Origin: Sceloporus undulatus
Lineage: Eukaryota > Chordata > Lepidosauria > Squamata > Phrynosomatidae
Reading direction: 5' to 3'
DNA: 64,000 bases
Assembly (NCBI RefSeq): GCF_019175285.1
Contig: NC_056529.1
Coordinates: 22,061,853-22,125,852 of the forward strand
Each line of letters opens with the position of its first letter. The first letter of the stretch is position 1. Of this stretch, positions 9,901-24,400 are shown piece by piece. The notes under the pieces are model-generated. The model did no database searches. It was not told the DNA's origin and was given only the letters and a program-made list of their open reading frames with translations. The translations under genes were made by a program, and so were the position numbers.

Positions 9901-12900
9901 AATTGGAAAATCCACACAAGTAAGAAACACGGAGAGGGACAAAATCAAATGGAGTGTTTTCAAAAGCAAAACATCTACAGCAGCCGACACAACAGACACA
10001 ACACAAAGAAGCACAAAGTCGAGTCGGTTCCCTTGGTGCCATTTTTGTCTGTGTCCTTGTTCATAGGAACATTTGCAAGAGAAGGCACTACCGGATGGCA
10101 GCTTGTCTGTGATAATATTTACTCAAAAGCACCACAAAGGGTGTTTGGAGAGAAATAAAACCAGCTCACCTGGTTCTGGGATGCACACAAGCCAGCTTTA
10201 ATGGTTGTCACCTGGTGCTCAAGCCTGGCTGGCTTCTTGACCTCCAGCCAAGGATGCAAAGCCAAGGTGACTCTCCTCCTGGTGCATTTCGATCATTCTA
10301 GCCCAGAAGCACCACTCTGCCTGCAGGCCAGCACTAATGTCTGAATGGGGAGCGGGCCAAGATGTTGCGTCAGTGCAATGGTCCCTGAAGGAACGTTAAC
10401 AGGAAACAGCAGCAGCCATATAAAGCAGGGTTTCTTAGCCGCAGTAGAGAAGGGCTCTTTTCCCAGCACCGTCTAAAAACAACAGCACAGGCCTTTGCCT
10501 CTTGCAATTTTGGAAGTGTTTTTGGAAAGGTACCATGCTGGAGATTTAAAATAGGCTTTTCAAAACATGCTAAGGCTGCATCCGCACTGCAGAAGTAATC
10601 CAGTTTGACTCCGCTTAAACTGCCATGGCTCAATGCTATTAAACTGTGGGTTTTGTAGTTCTGAAGACAGTTAGCCTTCTCTCTCTGAGAGCTCTGGTGC
10701 CAGAACAAACTACAAAATGGATTATCTCTGCAGTGTGGATGCAGCCTTTCTTAGAGCCAGTGCGGTGTAGTGGTTTTGATGCTAGACTAAGACCAGGGTT
10801 CAAATCCCTGGTCAGCCATGGGTGACATTGGGCAGGTCACACTCTCTCAGAGAAAGGCCAGGGTAAACTCCCTCTGAACAAATCTTGTCAAGAAAACCCT
10901 GTGATCGTTTCACTTTGGGGGTGCCATAAGTCGAAAACAGCTTGAAGGCAGGCAACAACAATAACAACGACAACCAAGGATGTTCAGCTGTGGCCCTCCA
11001 GATGTTGTTTGACTGCACCTGATCTTACCTGATTTTTTGGGAGGTGAAGCAGAGTCAGGCTTGGTTTGCTCTTAAATAGGTGGCCATCAGGTAGTCCTAG
11101 GAACCTGCAGGTAGGGCTGGGGAACAATTCTGCCTGAAATTCTGGAGAGACAATGCTGGAGTTGAGAATACTAGGATAAGTGGACCAAGGATTTCACTCG
11201 GTATAAGGGCAGACTCCTATGTGGAAGACCTCAAGTTGACTTTTCATCATGTCCAGGTAGAGCAAACGGGATCCTGCCTGTGATCCTGAGAAGTTGTAGC
11301 TACTGTCAGTCACTTGACAATACAGGGTTACAAGATGGACCAAAGGTTTTCTTTGGTAGAAGAGCACCTTCCTATGTTCTTATCGCTGGTTGTGAATTGT
11401 GAGATACTGAACACTGGGAGAGGAGGGCCTCCATTCAGCTCAGTGCCAAGTTCACACGAGCGGAAAATTTAAGAGGATGGAGGCGGCTGCTCTGTCGCTT
11501 TGCAGTTGCATTTTTACAAGTTCTGCTGAGCAATCGCTGTGAGACGTGGTGTGAGATGTCTTGGCAGGGAGTTTACTGAACTGAACTGAGCTGTGCTGAT
11601 GTGGCTGCAACAGAAAGTCTTGCCTCTTTGCTTTCGCTTTATGATGATGGATAAATGGACTATGCCTTTGAGCAGTTTGGGGAAATTCCTTTTGGGGGAC
11701 TACAACTCCCGGATTCCCCCAGCCAGCCTGTAGTGTTCGAAGTGCAAAATTTGGGAACTGTAGTCCCCCAAAAGTAACATTTCCCCAACCTCTGCATCTG
11801 AGAACCCAAATCAGTATGCTTGCATTAAGTGACTCTTTTGCCTAATGATGTTGCATCTCTTTTGCCAAATCCTTGAGTGTATTGATTGGGAGGTATGTAA
11901 TTGTCCCCAGAGGAAGCGGACTCCTTCTCTGATTCTCAAACTGAAATGTGGCACCACTTAGGCAGGGATAACAAGGATAGGATGGCTGGTTTTTGCAGTT
12001 TTAAAACAATATACTAAATCAATATCCACCAAGAGTCCACAGCACAGTCTGCAATCTGTCAGTATACAACCAAGAACATGAGAAATATTTCTTACTGGAT
12101 TTGTTGCAATTGGATTCAAGCACCCCAAGCAAAGGCTAGCTGAGTTTCAGGTGAATCAAAACTAGACAGAAGAAAGCATGCCTTTTCTTTGGATGAAAGA
12201 ATAAGATGAAACAGCCCAAATTTCCAGAATAAACACATCCACATATCTTCCAACTCTCCCAATACGGCAGGAACAGTCCCGATTTTGCCTTTGCCCTCCC
12301 ATTTCAGCTGCTTTTAAAACGTCCTGGTTTCTCTCTCCTCCTCCCATTTTCTCCTTTTGACCTCAGATCACGTAATTTGCTTTACAGGTTCAGTCTCCTT
12401 TATCTGAAAAGCTTGGACCAAAGGCATTTTGGATTTTGGAATATTTGCATATACATAATGAGTTATCTTTGAGATGGGACCCAAGTGTAAACATGACATT
12501 CATTTCTATTTTGTACACACCTTATACCCTGAAGGTGATTTTATATACAAACATTTTTCATAATTTTGTGCAGGAAGCAAAGTTTGCACACATGGAAACA
12601 TCAGAAAGCTAAGTGCCACTGTCTCAGCCACTCAGGGAAAAAGTTTTGGATGCTGGAATATTTTGCGTAAGGGAGACTCAACCTGTATATGGCTCTAGAG
12701 TCATTATCAACATTTTTCTGCCCAGAAATAGACCAACAGCCGGTGGAGCTGTTGCAACAAAGGAGTTGTTTGCTTCCTACAGCCAACTGACTTAATAATT
12801 TGGTTACAATTCTTTGGACCAGTTGACATTTCACTGTCTGTCCTACAACATAGAAGCTGCTACTGCCATACAGCTGGTCTTGTAAGCCACTTAAACCAAA

Positions 12901-15900
12901 CCACTTGCAATCTGTACCAGAGAGCATCCCTGCCAGATGGCTCTCCATCTGCCTCTGCTTCTTCCCCCACAAAGGGAGAGGCCCCCTTTTATTGCATTGC
13001 TGTGGGTTGGTTGCTCTGACCTCTTCTCAGTGGGGCAGCCTTTAAGTGGTCCATTGATTGGGTAAATGGCAGGGAATAAGGCCAGAGCATCATTCCCTTG
13101 GGGCCATGGGTGTCTGGCAAAGTGTCCTCCAAGGGGTGGCAAGGGCAGGAGGCAGAGGCGGAGATGGGATACAGGAGGCATGGCTTTCCTTCTGTTTTAT
13201 CCCTGCCTCCAAGCAAAGACTCCCAGTCCTTAATTCAACATCCTTAATCACATTGCCTGGCAGCATGACCAAACTGCCTTTCCCTGTCTGACCAGCCCTT
13301 TTAGGGTCAGTTCCCATCTGACAAGGATTACTTTGGAAAGAGCTCTATCAAAAGTGGTCTTGTCAAAAGCTTGCATTGTACTCCATCATCAAGGTAGAAT
13401 AAGGCTCTTGGTTGTCCCACAATTGCCCAATGTTTGCAAAGGAGAAGAAGAAGGAGATGAGGGAAAACTGTTGTGGTTTTTTTGGTCAAGGGGCTGCTGC
13501 TGAAGAAAAGGTTTTCTCTTCCCTGCTCCCAACATTTTAAATGTGGTTCTTTTAATATGATTAGTATTAATTCATCTGTATACAATTGCACCTAATTGTA
13601 TATTCCTATTACCATTTACTGTGCCTTTAGGTGTATCTGGTTTTTTCAACCATCCTTTGGTGAGCTGCTTTGGGCTTTGGTTATGGGAGAAAGGTACAGC
13701 ATGTGTTGTGTGCCTTCAAGTAATTTCTGGCTTATGGCGACCCTAAGGCAAACCTATTGTAGGGTTTTCTTGGCATGTTTCTTCAAAGGGGGGGGTTGCC
13801 ATTGCCTTCCCCTGAGGCTGAGAGAGTGTGACTTAGCCAAGGTCACCCCATGGGTTTTCATGGCCGAGCAAGGATTCAAACCTGACGGTATGGAATTAAT
13901 AAACCATAAGATGAATTTTAGCTGATGCAAGCAACCTGCAGAGGCCACTTAAAGATGTATCTAGTTTGTGCCCTTTTCTTCCCTTTGCAAATTTCAACCA
14001 CTTAATTTTGCATCTCTCCAAACCACAAGAGAGAATCATGCAACCCTCCAAATGTCCATGAACTGTAAGTCCCATCATTCCTTGCTTCTGGCTATGCTGG
14101 CGATGGCAACTGGGAGTTGCAGTTCAACAACATCTGAAGGGATACATTTGCTTCCTGCATCAGCTTGGTGTTTCTTAAGCCATGTAATTTGCTGATAACT
14201 TTACTGATATTTTCTATTAAGATTACTGATGTGTCAGTGAGGATGTTATATATTACTTCTTGTAATTTGCCCTGGAATTGATTTGTCATTTTGGGGGCCT
14301 GGGGAGGACATAGCACTTTTAAAGAAAGATTTTGCTACAAGAAAGATAGGATATTGTTCGCTCCTCTTTCCCTTGATGCTTCTAGCTTTCTTCTTGCAGG
14401 GAGTTTTTGAATCTGAATGCTGCTAGGAGGCCTTGAGTTTAATGTTTGTTTTTGTCATACCTGCAACTTTGCATGTTGGGTCTATCAAAGCAGGAAGGAA
14501 ATGTGTCGTATACAAGGTGGTTTGCGCAGCATGTCCTTTGACTGTTGATATCCCAGAACAAAAGTCCACATTCAGGGCAATATTTTGACTTTCAAATATG
14601 AAAGCCAGTGTTTTGTGTGAGGGCAGCGGGAGGATGCAAAACGAATGGAACCAATGTTATTAAAAACATTGTGTGTAAAATTACACACAATTCAAGCCAT
14701 GTGAATAAGGTGGATGTGAAACAATGAAGTTCATGTTTAGACTTGTGTCCCATCTCCAAGATATCTTGTTATCACATATAAGCAAATGCATTTGTGGATT
14801 TGATTAATATGTTCTCTTTAGGAATCTCTAGTTCCTTTATGGTTAACATCCACTAAAAGTCATGCTGGAGGACCTAGAGAGAACACTTCTCTAGGTATCC
14901 GTAGGTCCTCCAGTGCACTTCTGTGGTCAACCGCAATGAATGAGGAGAGCCCACTGTATCCCAAACTCTGTAAAAGAAATCAAAATCCCAAACACTTCTG
15001 ATCCCAGGCATTTTGGATAAAGATACCCAACCTGTAGTAATAATAAAAATAATTCAGCCAGTTCCAAGAGACAGGAATATTAACACTGTGCCTTTTGCTT
15101 TGCAGAACTCCCATTGACTTTGACGCCGTCTGCAGAAGCGCAAGTGAGTTTCTGATGAGTTTCTGAAGGTCTCATGAACAATGTTGGGTCTCCTCAGCCC
15201 CTCCTGTGGCCTCTTTCATCCCTCCGCCAGCTTCCCAGAAATCCTCTGGGCAGCATACCTGTCTTTTCCTCCGTCCAGCTGATGGATGAAAAAGGTCAAA
15301 TCTCCTCCAGCAAGGTGCAAGATCAACAGAAACAAACAGCATAGGTTTTTGCCTTCAGTCTGTTCCAAATGTCTGTTCAGATCAGAGGTTTTCAAAAGAA
15401 TGTGCTGGACTTCTTAATATTTCTTAATATTTTACTGTGTGGAGTTCTTCACTTGTGCTAATTGGTGCTTTATGGCTAATGTAACTGAATGTGTATTTCA
15501 GTACACATAATTTCAGTGCATATAATTGCCATGTTTTTATTGGAAGTTTTAAAATTACATTACAAACCACTTTGAATCTTAGCCCTGGCAGAAAGGCAAG
15601 AAATAGATAAAATAAACTTTAAAAAAAAACATAAGAAAGATGCTTCGCAATGTGAAAAGCTTAGTCTGCTAAAACATCTCATCTTGCTGGATCCAGAGAT
15701 TGTGGAAAGCTTCTTTGCGCTATTTTTGCCAGAATCATCAGAATTTAGTCCAAAAAGGGACTTTTCCAAATGATGGATCATACTAAAATCAGTCCAGCAT
15801 TACTTTCATATAGTAGCAAAATAGATTCTTCCAGGCCAGGGCATCTATGGGGAAGCGTGAAGCCAATAGCTCATTCCTGCATTAATTCAGCACTTCTTCA

Positions 15901-18900
15901 GCAGCAACCAGCCTTCAGAGGTACTCTGAAGAAGTCACAGATTAGAAAGCCAGACCAAAACTTACAAAATAGATTTCAACATGGACAAATGTAGAATACA
16001 TCACTTGGGCAGTAAAAATGAAATGTATAGGATGGGGGACACCTGGCTTGATGGCAGAACGTGCGAAATGGGTCTAAAAGTCTCAGTAGACCATAAGTTG
16101 AACATCAGTCAGCAGTGTGATGTGACAGCTAAGAAAGCCAATGTGATTCTAGGCTGAATCAATAGAAGTAGCTCCTTCCTTAGAGATCTTTAAACGGACC
16201 TCCTTGGAGGCCTTTAAATGGAGGCTGGATGGCCATCTGTCGGGGATGCTTTGATTGAGAGTTCCTGCATGGCAGAAGGGGGTTGGACTGGAAGGTCCTT
16301 GTGGTCCCTTCCAACTCTACGATTCTATGATTCTAAGTATAGCATCTAGACCAGGGGTAGGCAACCTGTGGCCCGCGGGCCGGATGCGGCCCGGCGAGGC
16401 CTTGGGACCGGCCCCAGCCTGGTCCTGCCGCCGATTGCCGCCGGGGCCTTTGGCCTCTCGCGCGCAGGGGCAAGGGGGGCAATTGTCTATAGATGCCTCA
16501 GAAACATGCATTTATATTAACATTTTTTAAAAAATCAGCAATTTTTTTTGCGTGTCCTCCACTTTTTTAAAAAAAAGTGTCCACCATTTGAAAATGTTGT
16601 CCTACATTTGTCCCAGTTAATTTATTTAAATTTTTAAAAAATTATTTAATTATTTATTTTTTGGCTTCGCCCCCCCAGTTGTCTGAGGGACAGCAACCTG
16701 GCCCCCGGCTCAAAAAGATTGCCTACCCCTGGTCTAGACCAATGGAAGCAAATTCTGCTTTGGTCAGGGCTCACCTGGAATACTGTGTCCTTATCTGAGC
16801 ACCACAATTTAAGAAGGATGTGGACCAGCAGGAAATGTGTCCAGAGGAGGGCAGCTAAATTGGTGAATGGTCCAGAAACCATAAAGCCCTATGAGGAGCA
16901 GTTTAACAAGCTGGATACGTTTGGCCTGGAGAAGAGAAGGTTAAGAGGTGAAATGGTAGCCATGTTTAAATATTTGAAGGGATGTCATGTTGTGACTGGA
17001 GCAAGTCTGTTTTCTGCTGCTCCAGAGACTTGGACATAGAGCAATGGCTTTCACCTATAGGAACTATAGGTAATTCCACCTAAACCTTAGGAAGAACTTC
17101 CTAATGGTAAGAGCTGTTCAAGAGTAGAATAAACTGACTCAGACATAGACATAAACTGATTTACCCCATAGATGTTCTGCTTGATTTGAATCAGGAGTCT
17201 CAGTCCTGATGGATCAATGCACACCTGCCTCTCTCAGCAGCCTCTCCTGGGTGTCTGTCGCCTTGGCAGCTAATCACAGAAGTTGATGGGAGAGCTATTA
17301 ATAATTCACAAATACTTAAACCCCTTGTTAATGGAGGAAAATGCATTTGCTGAACATCCCAGATTTAATGGTATAACATAGCAGAAGTCACAAAATGGTT
17401 GTTGGGGAGACTAGACTGGTTTGGCATCAAGACAAGTGTCAGAATGAGTGTAAAGCAGCTGGCCAAAAATGACAAAGAGGATAAAGAACAATAAAAGCAA
17501 CACAATCAGAATCCCTTAACTTCTCTACCAAGGCTGAGTTCATTCTGTGCTTTAGCTTTTCTGACTATCCTTCTAGACATGCTAGCTATTTGTTTGAATT
17601 CCTTTTTGGTGATTTCCCCCTTTTCTATTTCTTATACATGTCCCTTTAAAAGTTAGCTCAGTGGAAAGTTCCTTAGCCATCCATCCTGTTTGCTTAAAAC
17701 ACCTCCCATTTTTCCTCCTTGTTGGAACAGATTGAAATTGTCCCTCCAGTATCTCTCTTTTGAGAAACTCCCATCCATCCTGAACTCCCTTCTCTTTTAA
17801 TATTCCTGACCAGAGGATGACCCCCAGTATTTCCCTAAGTTTACAGTAATCCGCTCTCCTAAAGTTTCCACTGTGTCACAAACTACAGGAGGACATGATT
17901 ATTCTAACCTAAGGATCCCACCGTTGGCACCCCATTAATCAGGACATCCCTGTTGGTTAGGGACCTGGGGTCCCTACTTAACAGTGCATCCCAGCATCTC
18001 TGCCTCCATCCCAGTTTGTCAAGAGAGAGGCTTTCTGTTCCCTCTGCAGAGTGCATCTGGCTTCTCATTCTTCAGTCTACCACCAGCCTTTAAAGCACCC
18101 ACTTTCCCACAGGAGGAAGAATGGGAAGCAAACACTACAGTGTCTGTTTTTTGCCTGGAGGCTGTTGGCTGGCGTTTCCAAATATTCCCTTGGGTGGTTC
18201 ACGTTCCCCACAATTTCTTCATAATGGAGATGTGGTGGGACAGAGAACATTCAGACTCATTTGGGAAGGAGGCCATGGAGAGAGACACACAAGGCCCGTC
18301 CATATCCTTATTTGTTGTCTGTCTTCCAGTCACATCCAACTTATGGCGACCCTAAGGTGAACCCACTGGGTGAAGTCACACTTTCTCAGCCTCAGAGGAT
18401 GGCAATGGCAAACCCCTCTGAAGAAACTTGCACACACACACACCCCTCTTTTAGGGCAGGGATTCCCAATCTGTGCGCTGAGGAATCCTTAGGGCTTCAT
18501 GTGCACTTCCCAGGTGCTCCGCAGCAGCTCCAAGAAAATGAAAGAAATAAAAACTGAATGAAATTAAAGAATAAAAATATATTCCTATATATACCCCTAA
18601 ATACCATTAGCTTGTAAGACATAGAGTGGGTCTCTTAGGGGCTCTGCCATAGAAATAAGGGCTCCGCGAGTCAAAAAGGTTGGGAACCCCTGCCTTAGGG
18701 TCACCATAAGATGGAAACAACTTGAAGGCACACAACAACAATAACAACAGCAACCAAGGTGAACCTGTCACATCCACTGAAGTCTGAATAGTGGGGGATT
18801 CAGGAGTCATAAAATGGCACAGCCGTGGAACTCAATGCCACAAGGTGTAGTGATGGCTGCATCTTGGGGTGGACTGCGTACATTCATGGAGAAGAGCTCC

Positions 18901-21447
18901 ATCTGTGGCTATTAGTCAGGATGACCATGTGTCACCACCTCCAGTATCAAAGGCGAGAGGTCCCTTTTGGTGGGTTTGTTCCTCCAGAATGTAAGACAGA
19001 AACACTATAAAGGTTGGCAAACTGTGACTCAGAGGCTGTAGGCAGCCCTTGGGACCTCAAGGGCAGCTCCTGAAAGCCTCCAGACTAAATAATTTTAAGG
19101 ACAATTTTTGCCGACCCAAAATGTGCCCCAAACACAATGGCTTGCTTCCCTTGAGCCCCTTCAAAGCTCCCCAAAACACAAAATAAATCAAAAAGTTATG
19201 CAGAAATATGGCAAAATGATGGCCATGCTGAGCTGTTCCAAGGTACAGACTGGAAAAGTGGCCCTCTGGCCCCTGTTCAGTTGCCCACCCCTGGTGTAGG
19301 TAGTTGCCCTTTGGTCCACCTGCTGGGGTTGCTGGCAGGGCTGTGCTGGGAGGAACATGCTGGGTTTGATAGTGGCCTGTTTGGATGTGATTCCCTCACA
19401 TTCTTTGCCTAAACGCCGAACCAATGACTTGTTCTCCTTGCAGATGGTGCAGTCACTGGGCTTTGCAATCTACAGAGCCTTGGATTGGGGCCTGGATGAA
19501 AATGAAGAGAGGGAACTCAGCCCTGAACTGGAGCACCTCATTGACTTGATGGCTAACAGTGACTCAGAGGACAGCGGCTGCGGCACAGCAGATGAAGGCT
19601 ATGGAGGGCAGGACGAGGAGGAGGAAGAAGCTGTGGCAGAAGGGACCCTGCGGGCTGTGCGCACTTTCAGCCAGGCCATGCGCCTCTGTGCATCACGGCT
19701 CACCCAGCCCCAGGAAGCTGAGTCCCATTACCAGGCAGTCTGCCGAGCTCTGTTCCTTGAGACAGTGGAGCTGAAGGCCTTCCTGGCCAAGATCCAGGAG
19801 ACCAAGGAGGTGAGTGGCTTCTGAGCATGGGATGAAGAGGGTCCGGGGGGGAGCATGCCAGGATACTTGTAGTGTCCAGTTGTGCACCTGTGACATTCCT
19901 TTAGCATGGGCTTGGTCCTCAGAGGAATGCATGCTTGGTTAATGTGCCAGTGTGGTCCTCCTCCGCCATCATCATTATTGCTTCTGTTGCTTTTATTAAC
20001 TATCTTCTTTGTCATCATCATCATCATCATCATCGGGGATTATGGGACATGCTATCCAGTGCAGATGGAGAATGCCTTCAGTGTAGTCTGAGGGGTGGTT
20101 AGTCATACAGTAAAAATAATCCTGGTAGAATGTGGGTTGAATCTGTGTTGATCACATGTGTTTTGAATGCATCCAATTAAGCTTTTGGGGGAAGCTGCCA
20201 AAAAAGCCATTTAACCCGGGATAATCGATCTTGGGTATTTTTCTGAATTTTCATAAAGATTCACATTTTTGTCTATATCAATTACCAATGTGAATAGACC
20301 TGAGATAAACTGGGATTAAACTTTGCATGCTTTGAACATGCTTCAAATACATCCACATTATCAACTCCATGTTTATTCAAGTTCTGGCACATGTGAGCAA
20401 CCGAACTCACAGATATGTGCATAGATGCAGTTCCATAGTGTGAACAATAAACCTGGAATGCGTGAGTGAGATTATTTGTATTGCTGCACTAAAAGAAGCA
20501 CTGTCTGAATAACTTCTGAGTCACTCAAGCTTCTTGCTTCTAGGAGGAGTGGTATTTTGCCACTTGGGATGGCGCTCATTTGAGGAAAGCAAGCACGCCT
20601 TCTGCAGAAGGAATTCATTTCAGGGAAAAGGAGGGGATGAGGGCACTACTGAATGGGCAACATCCCACGTCCTGGGTACCTGCTCCAATTTGCAAATAGA
20701 TCCTGGTTTCTCATGTGCAATTTAGCGGATGTTCAGTTGCAGCCCATCCCTATTGTGTCAATACTGGGCTGACCTCACAAAATCTGCAGGTGGTTTTAGT
20801 TTCTGGGAATGTGCAGGGCAGGATTTTATCTTCCTTCCCCTTCCAAAGGTCCTCCTCAGGGCCATGCTTTACCAAGGAGCACCTGCCTGGCGTGGGAGGA
20901 ATAAAGAAAAGCAGCCAGGCTGATGCCACCTACCCGGACCTTTGGCACATATGGTGTCCCCTTGAGCTTAGCCTTTGTCACTTGGGAAGGACCTTGCTGG
21001 ACTTATATTAGGATCTTTCTGTCTAAGCAAATGTTTATCCAGGGGAAAGTCTTGTTTTCTCTACAAAAACAGAGCCCAGCCAGGAAACTGAGTAGGGAGC
21101 CTTTGTTTCTGTTCCCATGTGTGTGTTTGTGTGGTATGTGCCTTCAAGGTAGTTCCAACTTATGACCACCTCTTCCAGGGTTCTCTTGACCAGATTTATC
21201 ATGACTTTGAAGCTGAGAGAGTGTGAGTTGCCCAAGGTCATCCCAGTAGGTTTCCACATCTGAGCGGGGATTTGAATCCTGTTTCTTATAGATTTCTAGT
21301 CCAATACTTAGACCGCTAAACCATGCTGGCTATTAAGATTTCTTCAGTGGAGGTTTGAATTTTCCTTCCTCTGAAGCTGAGAGTGTGTGACTTTCCCAAA
21401 GTCACCCTGCTGGTTTCCGTGACTGAGTAAAGACTGAACTCTGGTCA

Positions 21448-21489
<42 letters not shown>

Positions 21490-24400
21490 TTTCTTATGGA
21501 CAAACAACATAAGTTAAAAAGACCTTAGTTAAAACACACACCAGTTTAAAAGGACAAATAAAATGTACACATATTAAAACAATCCACATTTTAAGTTCTC
21601 AATTACAGTATACCATGTTGGCTCTCTTTCATATTTCCATGCTCACAAAAATCTGCTTGAAACCATTCCATATTGAGTCTCTCCATGACTGGAAGAGGAC
21701 TCTCCCTTTGCGGATAAATGATACTATTGTGGTGGAAATCAGGATTTTTGTGTGAGGTGCCTTAACTGAAAGAGGAGCACCGACAAACCTCTGCGAATGA
21801 GGGAGGCTGAATGTAAGTTAATTAAAAATAAATAAATTTCAACTTCTTCAGGAAGCTTTAGAGACCAGAAATGTTGTAGCATCTGGAATGTAGGGTTGGG
21901 ACAAATCCAAGGTGGTTGAAATCTGTTAGGCAGGAAAGGTGGCTCAAAGGAGGGCAGGAAAGGAGACGAGGCCAAGAAGAGACTAGTGCGAATCGCACAA
22001 ATAGGCTAACCTGTGTCCTCTTCTCTTGGTGGTTGTGGGTGCAGATGCTGACGAAGCTGAAGGAGGAAGATGAGGAACTGCAGGACCGGTCGGTGGCAGA
22101 CCTGGACAACCTGAGGAACACAGATTGGGTACAGACTTGGGAATGCCACCAGGATGGGGTCACAGGGATAACTGGGACAGGACTAGTGTCCTGTTTGGTC
22201 TCCATCAAGACCAGACCCCCAGAAAGGAAATACAGGAAGACATAGAGCCCAAGATAGCTCATCTGCAAGAAGGTTGAAGCAGCAAAGTCAGTTCAGTCCA
22301 AGTCATGCCCAGACCAACTGGTATAGCTTAGCTTGGTCCTGTTGGGTGATGCCCAGGGTGACCAGAGGTCCTCTTTTTCTTGACCATGCCCTACATTTCA
22401 ATCTTATGCTCAGGGGGTCTGGAAGGAATTGCAAAAAACATCCCCAGTTGAATATATAATACAATACAATTTATATAATATAATCTGTAAATAAACCATA
22501 TGAAATGAATGTATATTTCTCTGAGGGTTTTTAGCTTTTATTTGGGAATCTGACATTTTTCTTCAGTCACTTACATTTTGTGTTGCCTTGTCTTCCTTTG
22601 TAGTTTGGTCAACCTGGGTATAGGAAACTACAACTCTCCATCACTGCACACCACCTTTGTTGGCTTTGCAATGGTGGGAATGGTAGTTTGACCCATACTT
22701 GGAGGGCACAGATTTAGAGAAGGGCTGGCTTAAAGAAAGACCTGAAGGTTGAATCTAGCTATGTGGTGGTCTGGAGTGGGCCTTAAAGTGGAACTGTACT
22801 TGGTGGTCCATCCTGTCCTTTATCACAACAGCCTTATAAAGCAGGCAGGGCAAAGGGAGTTGGCTCAAAGTGAACTTCATGGTTCAGTGGGGATTTGAAT
22901 CAGAGTATACGGGGCTATCATCCAACACACCCCTAATCCCTAGGATGCCTGTTGCAGGCTCGGCTCTGGGTCCAGCTCATGAGGGAGCTCCGGAATGGGA
23001 TCAAGCTGAAGAAGGTGCAGGAGAAGCAGTTCAACCCCTTGCCCACTGAATACCAGCTGACTCCCTTCGAAATGCTGATGCAGGACATCCGGGCACGAAA
23101 CTATAAGCTCCGCAAGGTCATGGTGAGTGCCAACATCCATGGGAGCAGTGGCTGACAGGGGTTGGAGGTTCCAGTGGGGCACTGTGCAGTCCCCCACCAT
23201 CTTGGGATTGGGATCGTGCTGCTCTCAAAAAACACCATTTTGTAAGGGACTGTAGAGAAGAATTGAGATTTTTGGAAGGTAGGTTTGGGTTCTGAGGTAT
23301 TTGTAGAGGTATGGGGGTATTTTTGTGTGTTTTCCATGCATTTGGGGGTAGCTCACTGAATGGTTTTTTATGGGGGGAGATTGCCCAAAAATCATGCCTT
23401 TTTTTTTTAAAGGGAGGGTTGGGGAGGTTTAGGAGCATAGTGGGATGCTTAGGAAGTGGGTACCATTTGATAATAGCAGGACTTACAAAGCCAACTGTTG
23501 TTCTAAATAATCTTTCCCCTCAATAAATGGACTTGGAAGGGGACAATGGCAAAGGGGCAGAGAGTCAATCAAAAAATAAATGAGTGCTTATAACCTTTCC
23601 TTTTCTGTTTATGTATGTTATCTACCAGGTGGATGGTGACATTCCTCCCAAGGTGAAGAAGAATGCTCATGAGCTCATCCTTGATTTCATAAGATCCCGG
23701 CCACCCCTGAGACAGGTAAGGGTCATCCCTGACTTTCTGCCCTCCCAGTAGACATCCCAGGAAGGTAGCTCCTCTTTATTGGTATATCAGTTTGCAAGAG
23801 ATCTTGTAGCACCTGGGGCTTTCCCTGGTTTAAAATGAATGTACCTGGGCAAGTGTCTTGATGTCTTCTTGGCAAGGCTGACGGGTTTCCACTCTGTCCA
23901 GCTGAATTTGGTGCTTTCCACAGAGGTAGAATTCAGAGACATAGCTGTGTTCGTCTGAAATATGTACACTTTTCACTCAGTCTCACAAGTGCTACACAAT
24001 CCCTTTGCATAGTGGTGTCACACTTGTTAACTCCCAGCAAGTTGACTTTGACTTACAGTGACCCCATGAACGAGGGACCTTCAGGTCACCCTGTTATCAG
24101 CAGCTCTGTTCAGGTCTTGTAGATCCAAGGCTGTGGCTAACTTGATAGAGTTCCTCCACCTTGAATGTTGTCTTCCTCTTTTCCTACTGCCTTATTAGGC
24201 ATTATTGTAACTGTTGTTGTTATTGTTGTTGTTGTGTGCCTTGAAGTCACTTCCGACTTAAGACAACCCTATGATGCGGTTTTCTTGGCAAGATTTGTTC
24301 AGAGGAGGTTTGACGTTGCCTTCTCCTGAAACTGAGAGAGCATGGCTTGCCCAGTGGGTTTCCATGGCCAAGCTGGGAATCAAACCCTGGTCTCCAGAGT

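Larger units (their letters stand above)
4433..15105 (+). other. SPIRE2: SPIRE2 intron 1 (10.7 kb)
   Basis: Apart from the listed repeats (array 4700-5180, CR1 5829-6128, MITEs 8859-9080, 10572-10749 and 12385-12685, SINEs 10752-10975 and 13703-13886) it holds TA/GA microsatellites at about 6943-6982 and 9110-9138 and partial palindromic 'CTACAACTCCC' MITEs near 11690-11800 and 14035-14150. No further exon or RNA gene was recognised. A hairpin-prone stretch lies at about 14845-14935. Confidence 0.7.
15968..17130 (+). mobile_element. CR1 LINE ORF2 3' fragment, split by two later insertions
   Basis: Left part (15968-16169) and right part (about 16740-17130) carry the conserved CR1 reverse-transcriptase tail, for example [12 protein letters not shown] and [19 protein letters not shown] followed by [11 protein letters not shown]. 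They are separated by a CR1 3' tail (16170-16334) and a hAT element (16352-16731). The frame is not intact. Confidence 0.8.
15144..19443 (+). other. SPIRE2: SPIRE2 intron 2 (4.3 kb)
   Basis: Largely built of mobile elements: nested CR1/CR1/hAT (15968-17130), a split SINE with hAT insert (18312-18760) and a hAT-like fragment (19005-19293). The stretch 17135-18300 shows no exon-like or RNA signal that I recognise. Confidence 0.65.
19810..22044 (+). other. SPIRE2: SPIRE2 intron 3
   Basis: Contains an ATC/CAT microsatellite at about 20014-20035, SINE copies at 21126-21448 and a CAT microsatellite at about 21446-21489. The stretch 20040-21120 shows no recognisable element or exon. Confidence 0.6.

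Noticed and set aside
10752-10975. tRNA gene suggested by A- and B-box-like sequence
   Set aside because: The head is followed by the SINE body and CAA-rich tail repeated elsewhere in the window, with no cloverleaf acceptor stem.
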